From: Gammaproteobacteria bacterium Ga0077554
Lineage (GTDB): Bacteria; Pseudomonadota; Gammaproteobacteria; Ga0077554; Ga007554
NCBI GenBank assembly: GCA_001464585.1
Contig: LNFF01000009.1
Location: 1-64,000 of the forward strand
Direction: 5' to 3'
Length of the DNA stretch: 64,000 nucleotides
Shown: positions 35,968 to 45,328 of the stretch, one piece after another
Layout of the letters: each line of letters starts with the position of its first letter
Position numbering within the stretch: the first letter of the stretch is position 1
Position numbers and translations under genes: made by a program
Notes under the pieces: generated by a model
The model's database searches: none
Told to the model about the DNA's origin: nothing
What the model saw: the letters and a program-made list of their open reading frames with translations, nothing else

Positions 35968-36291
35968 TTAACGAAGCTGGCGATGAAATTGACCCCGCCT
36001 CTTTGCAGTATGTAAGTTCGCAAGATACCTTTTATGTCGGCACCCGCAAAGGGAGCCATAACCGGCACCGTATAAATCCATTATTCTTTGATATGTATTT
36101 AAGGATAATTTGACAGGACGAAAAATATCCTTCAAAGTACGCTGGCGTTTTGTTGCGCATTAATTTTCTTTGCCTGAATTTATCCTGAATTTATAAAGGG
36201 GCTTACCCCGAATTTATACCCCAATTTATAAAAGGGACGCCGTCCCCATTTGGGTTAATCAGGCTGCCTAACCAGAGGATGTGTCACGCCT
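35968..36291. other. Gene-free region before tssA
   Basis: I see no gene. At 36174-36247 it has three or four spaced copies of GAATTTAT or AATTTATA interleaved with short C/G hairpins (GGGGCTTACCCC and GGGACG-C-CGTCCC). This could be a degenerate local repeat or terminator cluster at the end of the secretion unit. Confidence 0.5.
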
Positions 36292-37347
36292 ATGTTCACA
36301 GTCGAGCAATTACTCAATCCCATCAGGGGTGCTAAAGCCTGTGGAGAGGATTTGTCGTTTTCAAGAGATCTGGATGCGATTGCCGAAGCCCGCCGTTTTG
36401 ATGATGCAACCCTGGATCAGGGGGCGTGGGAAACCGAGTTAAAAGAGGCGGACTGGGGCTTTGTCGTTGAGCATTGTGCAAGGCTGATTGAATCACAGAG
36501 TAAAGATTTACGTTTGGCGGTCTGGCTGACGGAGGCCAATGCAAAAGTGAATTATTTTGCCGGGCTGGGGGATGGCTATTTGTTGCTGGCCGGATTGTGC
36601 GACCGCTATTGGGATGAGCTTTATCCCTTGCCCGATGCAGGTGATCAGGAGCAGCGGATTGGTAATTTAAACTGGCTGCTGGCGCGTTCCGCGCGGTTAG
36701 TGCGGGAAGTCCCGATTACAGAAGGCAAAGGCACGGCATTTTCTACGCTTGATTTTGATGCGGCGCGGTTGCGCTCAGGAAATACGGAAAGAACGGCGGC
36801 TGAAGCAGGTAAAACGGAAGGCGGGCTAAAGCTGGCAGAGCTTGAGGCCGCACGCCGCAAAAGTTCACGCGCATTTTTTGAAAAACTGTTGATTGATGTG
36901 CGGCACTGTATGGCGGCATTGGCGCAATTGGAAGCGTCAGTTGATGCGCGGTTGGGAATCGAGGGTCCGGGTTTTTCAGCGGCTAAGGAATCACTGGAAG
37001 GCGTGGTGCGTACGGTGTCCCGTTTTGCGCAGGAGGCGGGTGTGCGCACGCATGCTTCCACAAAAGATGAATTGGAACATGTCATGGATAAGAGTAACTC
37101 TGCCATACCAGCAGCGACGCTTGGGGTGATTCAAACACGTGCGCAAGCGCTGGCCCAGTTGCGTCTCGTTGCTGATTTTTTCCGGCGCACGGAACCTCAT
37201 AGCCCAGTGGCCTATTTGGCCGATAAAGCCGCCACTTGGGGAGACATGCCCTTGCATGCCTGGCTGGGCACAGTGATCAAAGACCCTGCGTCGCTGGCGC
37301 ATGTGGAAGAGCTGCTGGGACTGAAGGCGCCACCGTCCGAGAAATAA
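36292..37347 (+). CDS. tssA: Type VI secretion protein TssA (ImpA N-terminal family)
   Basis: A baseplate/sheath-priming component of the type VI secretion system. The 351-residue protein has the ImpA N-terminal domain (LLNPIRGAKACGEDLSFSRD, DWGFVVEHCARLIESQSKDL, RLAVWLTEA, CDRYWDELYPLPD). The C-terminal part is helical. It is short-form TssA. It converges on the leftward T6SS genes and ends 20 bases from the OmpA-like gene. Sheath, Hcp, VgrG and ClpV genes are not in this window. Confidence 0.9.
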   Translation: MFTVEQLLNPIRGAKACGEDLSFSRDLDAIAEARRFDDATLDQGAWETELKEADWGFVVEHCARLIESQSKDLRLAVWLTEANAKVNYFAGLGDGYLLLAGLCDRYWDELYPLPDAGDQEQRIGNLNWLLARSARLVREVPITEGKGTAFSTLDFDAARLRSGNTERTAAEAGKTEGGLKLAELEAARRKSSRAFFEKLLIDVRHCMAALAQLEASVDARLGIEGPGFSAAKESLEGVVRTVSRFAQEAGVRTHASTKDELEHVMDKSNSAIPAATLGVIQTRAQALAQLRLVADFFRRTEPHSPVAYLADKAATWGDMPLHAWLGTVIKDPASLAHVEELLGLKAPPSEK

Positions 37348-37367
37348 ATGCTGTGAAAATATAAGAA

Positions 37368-38150
37368 TTACTGCGCAATTCTGAACTCAATACGGCGGTT
37401 GCGCGCGCGTCCTTCCACCGAGTTATTATTGGCAATCGGCCTGTCAGAACCTTGTCCTGAGGCTGCCAGCCTTTCTGCGTTAAGGCCTTTTGCGGCAAGA
37501 TAGCTTTTTACTGTGTCGGCACGGGCCCGGCTCAGGGATAAGTTGCTGGCGCGCAGCCCCTGATTGTCAGTGTGGCCGATGATATCCACCTGCTTGTCTT
37601 TAAGCTTGAGTAACGGCTCCACCATCTCATCAAGAACAGCTTGTCCTGCTGGCGTCAGTGTTGTTTTGCCGGTTTCAAACTCAACAATCCGGTTACCTAA
37701 TGTCGCATCCAGGATATTTTGTTCTGCAGCAGGAACATGTAAGCCGTTTTTGACGGTATAGGTGGGGTTGAGTTGGGTGGCCATGGCGCTGGCGATGTGT
37801 TGACGTTGCGCTTCATTAGCGACTTCGCCGCGCACACTGATGGTGTTGCCATCAATTTTTAATTGTCCCCGGCTAATTAATTTCAGGTCAGGATTAATCA
37901 GCTTCCGCACATAGCTGCTCCAGTTCGCCGGCATGACAACCGGCCCTATGGCGATCTGGTCGACCACTTTTTCAGTGCCATATACTTCGCGCAGGCGCGC
38001 TAATATTGCCGCTTTGCTGCTTTCATCGGGGACAGTGCCGGTAACCAGAACCTGGCCAGGCTTGGGGCTGATCACCGCAGGCGCAAGATTTTGCGCCCAG
38101 CCCTGGCTGGAGATCATTAACAGGGGAATCCACAGGTAATGCCAACGCAT
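37368..38150 (-). CDS. BON/OmpA-domain periplasmic or outer-membrane protein
   Basis: A 260-residue exported protein from the ATG at 38150 behind GGAG (not the upstream TTG). The signal ends near GWAQ. An N-terminal BON-like region (LVTGTVPDESSKAAILARLR, KIDGNTISVRGEVANEAQRQ) is followed by an OmpA peptidoglycan-binding domain (IVEFETGKTTLT, VDIIGHTDNQG, LSLSRARADTVKSYLA, GRARNRRIEFRI). It starts 4 bases after tagF ends, so it is cotranscribed with T6SS genes and probably anchors the apparatus to peptidoglycan in the manner of TagL-type proteins. Confidence 0.85.
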   Translation of the reverse strand: MRWHYLWIPLLMISSQGWAQNLAPAVISPKPGQVLVTGTVPDESSKAAILARLREVYGTEKVVDQIAIGPVVMPANWSSYVRKLINPDLKLISRGQLKIDGNTISVRGEVANEAQRQHIASAMATQLNPTYTVKNGLHVPAAEQNILDATLGNRIVEFETGKTTLTPAGQAVLDEMVEPLLKLKDKQVDIIGHTDNQGLRASNLSLSRARADTVKSYLAAKGLNAERLAASGQGSDRPIANNNSVEGRARNRRIEFRIAQ

Positions 38151-38154
38151 GTCG

Positions 38155-39141
38155 TTAAGCTCCAATAAATGCTGCGCGAAATAAATCGAGAGCCGATTTC
38201 AGGGAAAGTTGCGGTTGCACCAGATAGCTCGACAGCTTTTTGATTCCGTAATCACTGTCCATCTGTTCTTCTACCCATTGCGCATCTTCAAACGCAATAT
38301 GATGTTCCATGCCGACGCGCGGATCCATGATGGCGTGCAGTGTCTGTGCGGACGCGCCACTGAAACCTAATACCATGACCGGGTGCGGTTCGATCCGGGT
38401 AAAAAAAAGTGCCAGTTCAAAGTCTGCGCGGAGCAGGAAAGGTGTGATTATATGCATCCAGAAGGCTGCCACCAGGTAGCGATACATCGGATCCGTCGGC
38501 AAGGGCAGAATAAGGCTCTTTTCCAGGCGTGATGAGTTGCTTGCCATGACGGGCTGCAATAAAAATCCAAGCGCAAGCAATAATTGGCGCACCGTTCCTG
38601 CAAAGCCTGCCTGCGCAAGCATGGCATCGAGGGAGCCGATAGTTTGCATATCCAGAAAATCAGTGAATACGGCGTCGTAAGCCAACGTTCCCACTTCCAG
38701 ATCAATCATCAGGGATGACAGGTTATGGAGCGCAACGGTTGGGTCGGGTGATGCTGCTGCATCCGTGGTCGGCGCTTCCAGTCGACTCCATAAGCGTGAC
38801 AACACCATTGGGCTGCGGTTAACAAACCCAGACGGTTCGTCAATGTCCATCGTGCTCATGGCGAGAAAGGGAAAGCGCCGATGCGCCTGGTCACTGCTGG
38901 CAATGATATGCCCCGCAATGGCGCGTTTTTTGTGTGGCCCAATGAAGGCGAAGTGCAGGGGCGGTATCGCATCATAGGTGATTTTCCAGCGCGGATCAGC
39001 GGAAAGAAGTGTCATCGCCTGCGCCAGCCAGTCATCAAGAATCGTAATCAACGGCATATTATCCGTGGCTTTAATGAAATCATCACGTGCCGGTATTTTA
39101 CCAAAATAGCCAACCCTGGTTTGTGTCGCCGTGTTTCTCAT
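38155..39141 (-). CDS. tagF: Type VI secretion-associated protein TagF (ImpM family)
   Basis: A 328-residue cytosolic protein from the ATG at 39141, overlapping the tssM 3' fragment by four bases (ATGA). The N-terminal TagF/ImpM domain has VGYFGKIPARDDFIKATDN, LLSADPRWKITYDAIPPLHF and RRFPFLAMS. TagF is known elsewhere as a negative post-translational regulator that sequesters Fha or blocks assembly. The C-terminal about 170 residues are a less conserved extension. Confidence 0.88.
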   Translation of the reverse strand: MRNTATQTRVGYFGKIPARDDFIKATDNMPLITILDDWLAQAMTLLSADPRWKITYDAIPPLHFAFIGPHKKRAIAGHIIASSDQAHRRFPFLAMSTMDIDEPSGFVNRSPMVLSRLWSRLEAPTTDAAASPDPTVALHNLSSLMIDLEVGTLAYDAVFTDFLDMQTIGSLDAMLAQAGFAGTVRQLLLALGFLLQPVMASNSSRLEKSLILPLPTDPMYRYLVAAFWMHIITPFLLRADFELALFFTRIEPHPVMVLGFSGASAQTLHAIMDPRVGMEHHIAFEDAQWVEEQMDSDYGIKKLSSYLVQPQLSLKSALDLFRAAFIGA

Positions 39142-39704
39142 CGCGCGGCCCCTGTTGCTTGGGACGCAATCGGCGGCAGGGCCAGACCACCAACAATATT
39201 TGCGGGAAGCTTTATGCCACGGAAGCTGGTGCCTTGCGGCGTAGTGGACGTGGTGGCTGCGCCAGTCACCTGGGGGCTGCTGATAATTTTTAAATCCAGG
39301 GATATGGCAACATTTCCATTGACCCACGTTAACTCAAACACGCCACTTTCTTTGCGCTTGCGCGTGGCGGCGTTAATCATGCGCTCTAACCCAAAACGGC
39401 CAGGGTGATTAACCACTTCTATGGCGCGGCCATCAAAGGTGATGGCGCTAATGCGGGCGCCGGGTGTGCCTTGCGGGTTGGGCCACACCAGGTTTGCCCA
39501 TTGCGACTGCGCGTTGCGGTAACGTAATGGCTGTCCATCAATTTCGACGGTATATTCCAGCGTGCCCGGCGCAGGGAGGAGTCGAATCTGGAACACGGTT
39601 TGCGCTTCAGCCGCATTCGCCGGTGCTGCAGCGCCACCCACACTTAAGGGAGCGACCCAACTGGCGAAGTTTGAGATCACCTGGGGTGACAGGGTGATGC
39701 CCAT
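39138..39704 (-). pseudogene. tssM: Detached C-terminal domain of tssM
   Basis: A 188-residue frame with the TssM/IcmF C-terminal domain (LEYTVEIDGQPLRYRNAQSQ, then VWPNPQGTPGARIS). It is in the same frame as 39711-42923 and separated only by TGA plus the codons for Ala-Asn, so it is the end of one original gene. The ATG at 39704 could allow reinitiation after the TGA, but no good ribosome site precedes it. The product would lack a signal peptide or membrane span, so on its own it would stay in the cytoplasm, not the periplasm. Confidence 0.8.
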
Positions 39705-39710
39705 GTTGGC

Positions 39711-42700
39711 TCAGGTCTTCGGTTCAAGCGCATCGCCACGCCGTATCAGCAGCGGCCCCATGGATGTATTAACGAACTTGGCAATCGCGCCTTCAGCGCC
39801 AAATACATGGCCAATTTCCGCAGTATTTGCTTCGATTCTGGAATCTGGCGCGAAGGGATATTTGTTTGCCAATGTTCTCTGGAAAGGCTCATACACCTGC
39901 GCACGCCAGGTTTTGTTGATCTCAGCTTCAGTAGGCAGAATAATCACTGCAAACGACTGTATTAATGGCCGGACCAGAATGGGCCGGATCGCTTGTTTTT
40001 GTGTGTCCGTCATACCTGAGAGCATCTGTTCATCGACATATTTCAGCGCATCGGCCAGCTCGGAACTGCTACCTTCCAGTGTCTGCTGCATGAGCTGTTT
40101 GGCGCCTGGGCCCGTGTCACCCTGATTTTTAAGTTGATTGAAGCGGCTGCGCAATTTGGATAATGACACCATGTAACCCTGCATCAATGTCGCGCCTTTG
40201 TCGCGTGCTACCACTAGCTTGGCAACACCTGCGAATTCCTTGCCGATCGGACCCATGGGGATTTCTGCCTTTGCCGCCGTCACGTTTACGTTGACATTAA
40301 CCTGTGAGGGCGCCTGGCGCAGGATGGTTTCCTTGAACCAGCCAATGATGCCGCGTTGCGCGCGCTGCAAACCTTCATTGACCAGCGATGGATTGTCCCA
40401 CGAGGTTTCCTGGTAGACGGTATTTACCAGTTTGGTGATGGGTGAGGTCTGCGGGTCACCCAACCGATTCATGGCAGTAACCGCGTTATCAAAGCCATTC
40501 AGATCTGTAATAGCCACGCCCTGGATGAATTTCCGCCACTCCCTGGCGTATTCAATTTTGTATTGTGTGGCCAGCGCTTTTTGAATCTGTTCAGGGCTGC
40601 CTTCCAGTGTCAAATCATCTTTAGCAGTGGTTTTCAGTACCCAGTCAGTACTTTGTAATTCTTTATTTGCGGCGTTCCTGAAGGCATCCTCAATGAATGT
40701 TTCCCAGGCGTCGCGTGTAAACGTGCCAGGAATAGCATAGCTTCCGGCAATCAACCCTTGATCCTGTTCGCCAACAATCCTGGCTACGGTCATGGCGGGA
40801 AAGCGGGTTGATGCACGGGCTTTGATATCGGCATAGACGCGGTCGCGCGCCGCCATGCCGCGCACCACGCGCCGCAAGTTGTCACGTGACTGATCCACCA
40901 GTGATAAATTGTTGTCTATCAGCGGCCATGAGGGATCATTCACCTGTGCCAGATAAAATGTAATTAACCGTTCAGCGCTACGGATCATCTGCTCGCGCGG
41001 CATGGCGCCCCGGTTGCTCTCCAGCCAGCCACGCCAGAAGCGTGTCAACTGATCATTGAGGTGACCCGATTCCACACGTGATTTATCGCCCAGCATCAGG
41101 TAGGTTTTTAACGAGTTGTAGCCATCTTCCACGTTGGTAGGCGAGGCTTCTTCGTAGGGCTGTGCCGTGCCCGTTGCATGCATCGATGCCGAGGTGGCAG
41201 GGTTTTCAGGTTGTAATGGACGTGATGCAGGTTGCAGCTTGTTAGCTGACAGATTCACCTCAGATAAAAAAGCTTCAATATTAGCTGATACGGGTTTGAG
41301 CATCACTTCCTTGATGCCAGAAAAATATTCTTCACGTAATTTACGTTCCAGCAGATCTCCTTGATAGAGTCCCAATCCAAGGGTTAGTGGTGGGCCATCA
41401 CGGTATTTTTCAAGCTGCTCAATACGATCCTGCAAAATTTCCAGCGCTTCAAAACGTGACTGCAAATCAACGCGGTTATCCTGTAATTTAACGGCCATCT
41501 CCAGATCAGCCTGGATATTGGCGGTTAATTGTTGATTGCCCATGTATGACCAAAGCCAGCCACCCAAAGACAAACCCACCAGCGCCGTTGCAGCGAAAAA
41601 CAGCGCATAGCGCAGCCGAATTTTGCTGTGGCTCGCATACTGGGATACCAGATCTTTGTCAGCAAAAATCACCTTTCTAAATAGATTCGATAAAAAGAAG
41701 CCATGCTTGAAAGAAATGTCAGAGGGTTCCTGCGCGGGCAGCGTCAGATTGAAGCGCTCTGCAACGCGTTCAGAGGTGCTGCTTGCAGAGGAACCTTCTT
41801 GCAGGGCGCTGGTGAAATAGAAGCCACGAAACACCGGTTTGAACTGAAAAGGGTTTTCTTCGAAGAGCGTGGCGATGAAGGCACGCAAGGGGCTTTTTAT
41901 GGAATAAAATTCCAGAGGGAACGTAAAAACGCCCGCAGGCATGCGATCTCCACGATTCAAGGCCATGCTGGCCAGGCTCATTTCTTTCAGGCCATCATAA
42001 AGTTCATCGAAGCGGTCATCGAAAAATGCCAGGACATCCTGATTTGAATTATTCAGATTGTAGGGTAGCGTGGCGCCCCATACGCGATTTTGTTCATCCT
42101 GTTCGGTATCAATAAAAAATTCACTGAAACCATTAATTAAATCAGCTTTTGTAAACATGATATAGACTGGCGCAAACACCTCCAGTTTCTCGGTGAGTTC
42201 CTGTACGCGCTGGCGAAGGTTTTTGGCGAGATTAATGCCGAATTCTGGACGGTTTCCCATTAGCTCAGCAATGCTTACGGCAATAATAATGCCGTTGATT
42301 GGTGCGCGCTTGCGATGTTTTTTCAGGAGCGCCAGAAACCCAAACCATTCCTTACGGTCTTCTTCACGCACTGAATAACGTCCTGCCGTATCCAGCAGAA
42401 TGCCCTCGGTAGTGAAGAACCAGTCACAGTTGCGTGTGCCACCCACCCCTTGAATGACTTTGCCGTGCTTGTCTGCAAAAGGAAACTTCAGCCCTGAATT
42501 GGCGATTGCGGTACTCTTGCCAGCCGCCGGGTTACCAATGACCATGTACCATGGCAATTCGTATAAGGCAGCCGATCCTGAGACCAGCCCTAACTTGGAA
42601 GTCTTGAGCGTGGAAATGGCGTCCAGCAGGCGCGTGCGAATTGCCGCTATTTCATCACGTTGCAGCGCATCGGCTTTAGTGGAGGGTTTATTGGTTTGCT

Positions 42701-42923
42701 GCTCCAGCATCACATCAAGTTGGCGCGACTCTTTTTTCGCGCGCCACCTTTTTACCCACCATACTGTTAGCCAGGTGAGCAGGGCAATGCCGAGTATCAC
42801 ACCCGCCCAGATGGCGGCGATTTGCAAGCTGCTGGCGCCCAGAAATAAAAATGCCGCAAGCGCTAAAAAGCCCAGCACGACCAGGGTGCGGGTATCCGTG
42901 AGAAATTGCCAAATTCGTTGCAT
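39711..42923 (-). CDS. tssM: Type VI secretion inner-membrane protein TssM (IcmF), truncated by TGA
   Basis: The large inner-membrane component of the TssJLM complex. It has two N-terminal membrane spans (about residues 14-58), a Walker A motif GNPAAGKST at 130-138 in the cytoplasmic NTPase-like domain, a third span near residue 450 and a long periplasmic part. The 1070-residue frame ends RRGDALEPKT then TGA, where the family normally continues with Trp (as in EP-x-T-W). The next codons in the same frame continue the domain (39138-39704). A single TGG to TGA change explains the break. Without the C-terminal domain, contact with TssJ may be lost. TssL and TssJ genes are not adjacent. Confidence 0.9.
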   Translation of the reverse strand: MQRIWQFLTDTRTLVVLGFLALAAFLFLGASSLQIAAIWAGVILGIALLTWLTVWWVKRWRAKKESRQLDVMLEQQTNKPSTKADALQRDEIAAIRTRLLDAISTLKTSKLGLVSGSAALYELPWYMVIGNPAAGKSTAIANSGLKFPFADKHGKVIQGVGGTRNCDWFFTTEGILLDTAGRYSVREEDRKEWFGFLALLKKHRKRAPINGIIIAVSIAELMGNRPEFGINLAKNLRQRVQELTEKLEVFAPVYIMFTKADLINGFSEFFIDTEQDEQNRVWGATLPYNLNNSNQDVLAFFDDRFDELYDGLKEMSLASMALNRGDRMPAGVFTFPLEFYSIKSPLRAFIATLFEENPFQFKPVFRGFYFTSALQEGSSASSTSERVAERFNLTLPAQEPSDISFKHGFFLSNLFRKVIFADKDLVSQYASHSKIRLRYALFFAATALVGLSLGGWLWSYMGNQQLTANIQADLEMAVKLQDNRVDLQSRFEALEILQDRIEQLEKYRDGPPLTLGLGLYQGDLLERKLREEYFSGIKEVMLKPVSANIEAFLSEVNLSANKLQPASRPLQPENPATSASMHATGTAQPYEEASPTNVEDGYNSLKTYLMLGDKSRVESGHLNDQLTRFWRGWLESNRGAMPREQMIRSAERLITFYLAQVNDPSWPLIDNNLSLVDQSRDNLRRVVRGMAARDRVYADIKARASTRFPAMTVARIVGEQDQGLIAGSYAIPGTFTRDAWETFIEDAFRNAANKELQSTDWVLKTTAKDDLTLEGSPEQIQKALATQYKIEYAREWRKFIQGVAITDLNGFDNAVTAMNRLGDPQTSPITKLVNTVYQETSWDNPSLVNEGLQRAQRGIIGWFKETILRQAPSQVNVNVNVTAAKAEIPMGPIGKEFAGVAKLVVARDKGATLMQGYMVSLSKLRSRFNQLKNQGDTGPGAKQLMQQTLEGSSSELADALKYVDEQMLSGMTDTQKQAIRPILVRPLIQSFAVIILPTEAEINKTWRAQVYEPFQRTLANKYPFAPDSRIEANTAEIGHVFGAEGAIAKFVNTSMGPLLIRRGDALEPKT

Positions 42924-43080
42924 GGTGTCGGGAGTCGTCTAGGTTAATGTTCTATGTCGGTGTGTGTGGCGATGCGGGCAAAGCTTCTGCCATCTTCGCT
43001 GCGGTCATGGAGGCTTCGATGACGCTGGCCGCCGTGTGAGGTTGAGTCAGCTATTCTAATGAGGGCGCGAGCCTGCTGTT

Positions 43081-44043
43081 TCATTTGTTTAATAAACCCG
43101 GCACACGCAATTCCGTATGACCGAAATCCATCAATTTCCAGCGTCCGCCCCACTGCATTCCGACGGATTCGGCGACTTTGCCATAAAGCTGGTAGCCGCG
43201 CATTGCCCAATCATCTTTTTCTGAAATCACCAGCTTTCCGTCACGCAAAAAGGCGCAGTCGGCGGCCAGGCCGTACTGGTGATAACTTTCAAAAGCGGCC
43301 GCATCCGTTACGTGTGTTTTCTGGTGGGCTAGCCTGTCCTGACGCTCAGGACTACGGTAGCCTTCAAGCAGTACCATGTCATAGCCATGCTTTTCTTTCA
43401 TTATTTTGAAGATCAATAATAAACGTTGCGTAAAATCGTGATTGAGCAGTTGCCAATCGCGGCTGGCGCTGCTCAGCAAGGGACGCGTTTGCAGGATTTC
43501 TTGCGTGGTGAACACAGTGGGCGGTAATGCCACGGGCGGCACCAGTTGCTCGCCTTTCAGAAGGTCGGCCACGTGTACATTGACATCGCGCGTTGACACG
43601 TCAAAGCCATTCAGCATGGTTTTGCCGCTGATCAGCCACGCAAGTAGAGGAGGAAGGCAGAGTAGGGTTGCGCCAGCCAGAAACAGCCAGTAATGTTGTT
43701 TTATCAGATGCTGCCCGGCGTGCAGGGTGGGTGTGACGATGACGTGTTGCAGTGGCTCTAATGTATTTATTTTTTGATTTTTAATTATATTAAAGCGATT
43801 TCTGGTTTGTGCTCCTGCTTTGGCGAACGCATGGGCTGCAAATTCCCGGCTGGAGGGAAAGAAAGCCAGCCCGGCAAGCAGGCAAGCCAGCAAAAAATAG
43901 AGTGTCACGGTTAAAAAAAGCACGGAAAACCTTGTGTGAGGCTGTTGTGTTAAACGGCTCCCATCACCGTCTTCAGAATAGCTTACCGATTGTTTACTTT
44001 TTCGCGGATCTGTATAATAATTGACAAGCTCCTGCTTTAGCAA
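43081..44043 (-). CDS. Membrane-anchored M15 peptidase, TagX-like
   Basis: A 320-residue protein with two hydrophobic spans (about residues 38-62 and 118-138) and a C-terminal M15 D,D-/L,D-peptidase domain. Zinc-site motifs are ESYHQYGLAADCAF (His...Asp) and MDFGHTEL (His), and YDMVLLEGYRSPERQ is typical of the family. TagX of Acinetobacter, a peptidoglycan hydrolase needed to build T6SS, has the same plan. Position next to tssM suggests a similar cell-wall-opening role. The frame starts with TTG at 44043 and no good ribosome site is seen; the true start is uncertain. Confidence 0.82.
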   Translation of the reverse strand: MLKQELVNYYTDPRKSKQSVSYSEDGDGSRLTQQPHTRFSVLFLTVTLYFLLACLLAGLAFFPSSREFAAHAFAKAGAQTRNRFNIIKNQKINTLEPLQHVIVTPTLHAGQHLIKQHYWLFLAGATLLCLPPLLAWLISGKTMLNGFDVSTRDVNVHVADLLKGEQLVPPVALPPTVFTTQEILQTRPLLSSASRDWQLLNHDFTQRLLLIFKIMKEKHGYDMVLLEGYRSPERQDRLAHQKTHVTDAAAFESYHQYGLAADCAFLRDGKLVISEKDDWAMRGYQLYGKVAESVGMQWGGRWKLMDFGHTELRVPGLLNK

Positions 44044-44104
44044 TAGAAACTTTAAGGGGGCGCTATTTTGAATAGTCCTTTAGCCAGTTAACGAGGGTCG
44101 GATT

Positions 44105-45112
44105 TTGTCAAGGTTCGAAGACAAGCCACAACGCGCTAAAAAACCGAGCCTTTTGCCCAGTTCGACCCCTGCTGCGGGAGCGAGCGGTAAAATTTTTGCG
44201 AGCCTGGAGCAGGGGGACAAAATTAAACCGATATTTAAACATCGGTCGGGTTGGATTCGGTCTAAGTGGATGATGGGTTTGTTGGGTATGGTGGGTGTGG
44301 TGGGTGTGGGCGCGGCAATCGTAGCCTATCAGAATGCCACACCCCCGCAACAAGTTATAGATACTGCGGATCAGGGTGTGAGCGCCAGGAAGGGCGCTAT
44401 TGCAACCCCTGTGCTTGTGGCATCCGCGCCTGAACCTGAGCCACAAGGATTGGCGGCGCTAATTGTCAACGATCCAGTGGTGAAGAGCAGCCCCGTTATT
44501 GGTTTGACAGCTAATCCGCTTGTTGCGGGTGTGCCAGCCCCGACACTGGCTATGGCGCCAGACCCTCAGGGTGATACCCGTAAGCCATTGCGCACGGAGT
44601 CGGTTGCCACCCGGAAAAATACTCCGGTGCTGCCTGCGTCAGTAGCCCGCCGCGCGGAGTCGAGCGTTAATAATCGCCCTGCCACTGACTCAACCCGGCA
44701 AGCAACGAAGCCGATGCCGAAAGCAGTACCCGCCCGGCCGCAAACCGCAAATGACGATAAAGATGTGGCTCTGCTGGCAGCATTGGTGGCGCATGGCGCG
44801 GCGTTGCCTGTACAGCGCAATGTGCCGCAAGCGACCCGGCGTGATACGCAGCAGCAATCTGCCCGAGCGACGGAAAACACGTCGAAAAGTGCTAAAAACA
44901 ATATACAGTCTGCATCGGCAGCAACCGCCATGAAAACCCGGGAGCGGAACCGCGATATTGTGGAGCGTAGCCCCACGGATACGACAGACACGTTATTGCA
45001 ACGCTGCAAACAGCTGGGATTGATTGAAGGGGAGTTCTGCCGCTGGCGGATCTGCTCTGGCCGCTGGGATTCTGATGCCGCGTGTAAAATACCGCAAGCA
45101 ACCAGCTTTTAG
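44105..45112 (+). CDS. Unknown single-span membrane protein
   Basis: A 335-residue protein with a basic cytoplasmic N-terminus, one membrane span (about residues 55-75), a long Ala/Pro/Thr/Arg-rich disordered region, and a compact conserved-looking C-terminus with four Cys (LLQRCKQLGLIEGEFCRWRI, then CSGRW and AACK). It starts at TTG behind GAGGG. The gene is divergent from the TagX-like peptidase with a 61-base intergenic region and may belong to the same T6SS island. No family recognised. Confidence 0.65.
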   Translation: MSRFEDKPQRAKKPSLLPSSTPAAGASGKIFASLEQGDKIKPIFKHRSGWIRSKWMMGLLGMVGVVGVGAAIVAYQNATPPQQVIDTADQGVSARKGAIATPVLVASAPEPEPQGLAALIVNDPVVKSSPVIGLTANPLVAGVPAPTLAMAPDPQGDTRKPLRTESVATRKNTPVLPASVARRAESSVNNRPATDSTRQATKPMPKAVPARPQTANDDKDVALLAALVAHGAALPVQRNVPQATRRDTQQQSARATENTSKSAKNNIQSASAATAMKTRERNRDIVERSPTDTTDTLLQRCKQLGLIEGEFCRWRICSGRWDSDAACKIPQATSF

Positions 45113-45161
45113 TTTTTCTTCCGAAATCATCTGGCCGTGGGTTGGTCGTTTCTCGCTACGG

Positions 45162-45328
45162 TTCAATCTCTTCGGGTTTGGCTCCCTCGTTACGCTCTCC
45201 CCGCAGCTTGCTGCGTTTATTGTCATCTCGACCCCGGCGAAAGCGGGGGGAGGGATCTTGCTTAAGATTCCTCGCTGTGCTCGGAATGACATAGAAATAC
45301 CCCGCAACTTGCCGCGGGGATTTTTATT
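45162..45328 (+). repeat. Composite repeat, long form
   Basis: The same three modules as 10943-11095: TTCAATCTCTTCGGGTTTGG..., a type A core whose left half is altered (GTCATCTCGACCCCGGCGAA), and the CCCCGC...GCGGGG hairpin with ATTTTTATT (45300-45328). It sits between the unknown membrane gene and the flagellar operon and its terminator module faces the flagellar genes. Confidence 0.85.

Noticed and set aside
39711-39713. Genome-wide reading of TGA as Trp, or selenocysteine insertion, in tssM
   Set aside because: Other genes here end normally with TGA (for example etfB and flgD) and use TGG for Trp; no selenocysteine hairpin is evident, so a point mutation is simpler.
42944-43210. Leftward 88-codon frame between tssM and the M15 gene
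   Set aside because: It overlaps the end of the M15 peptidase in another frame, lacks a ribosome site and resembles no family.
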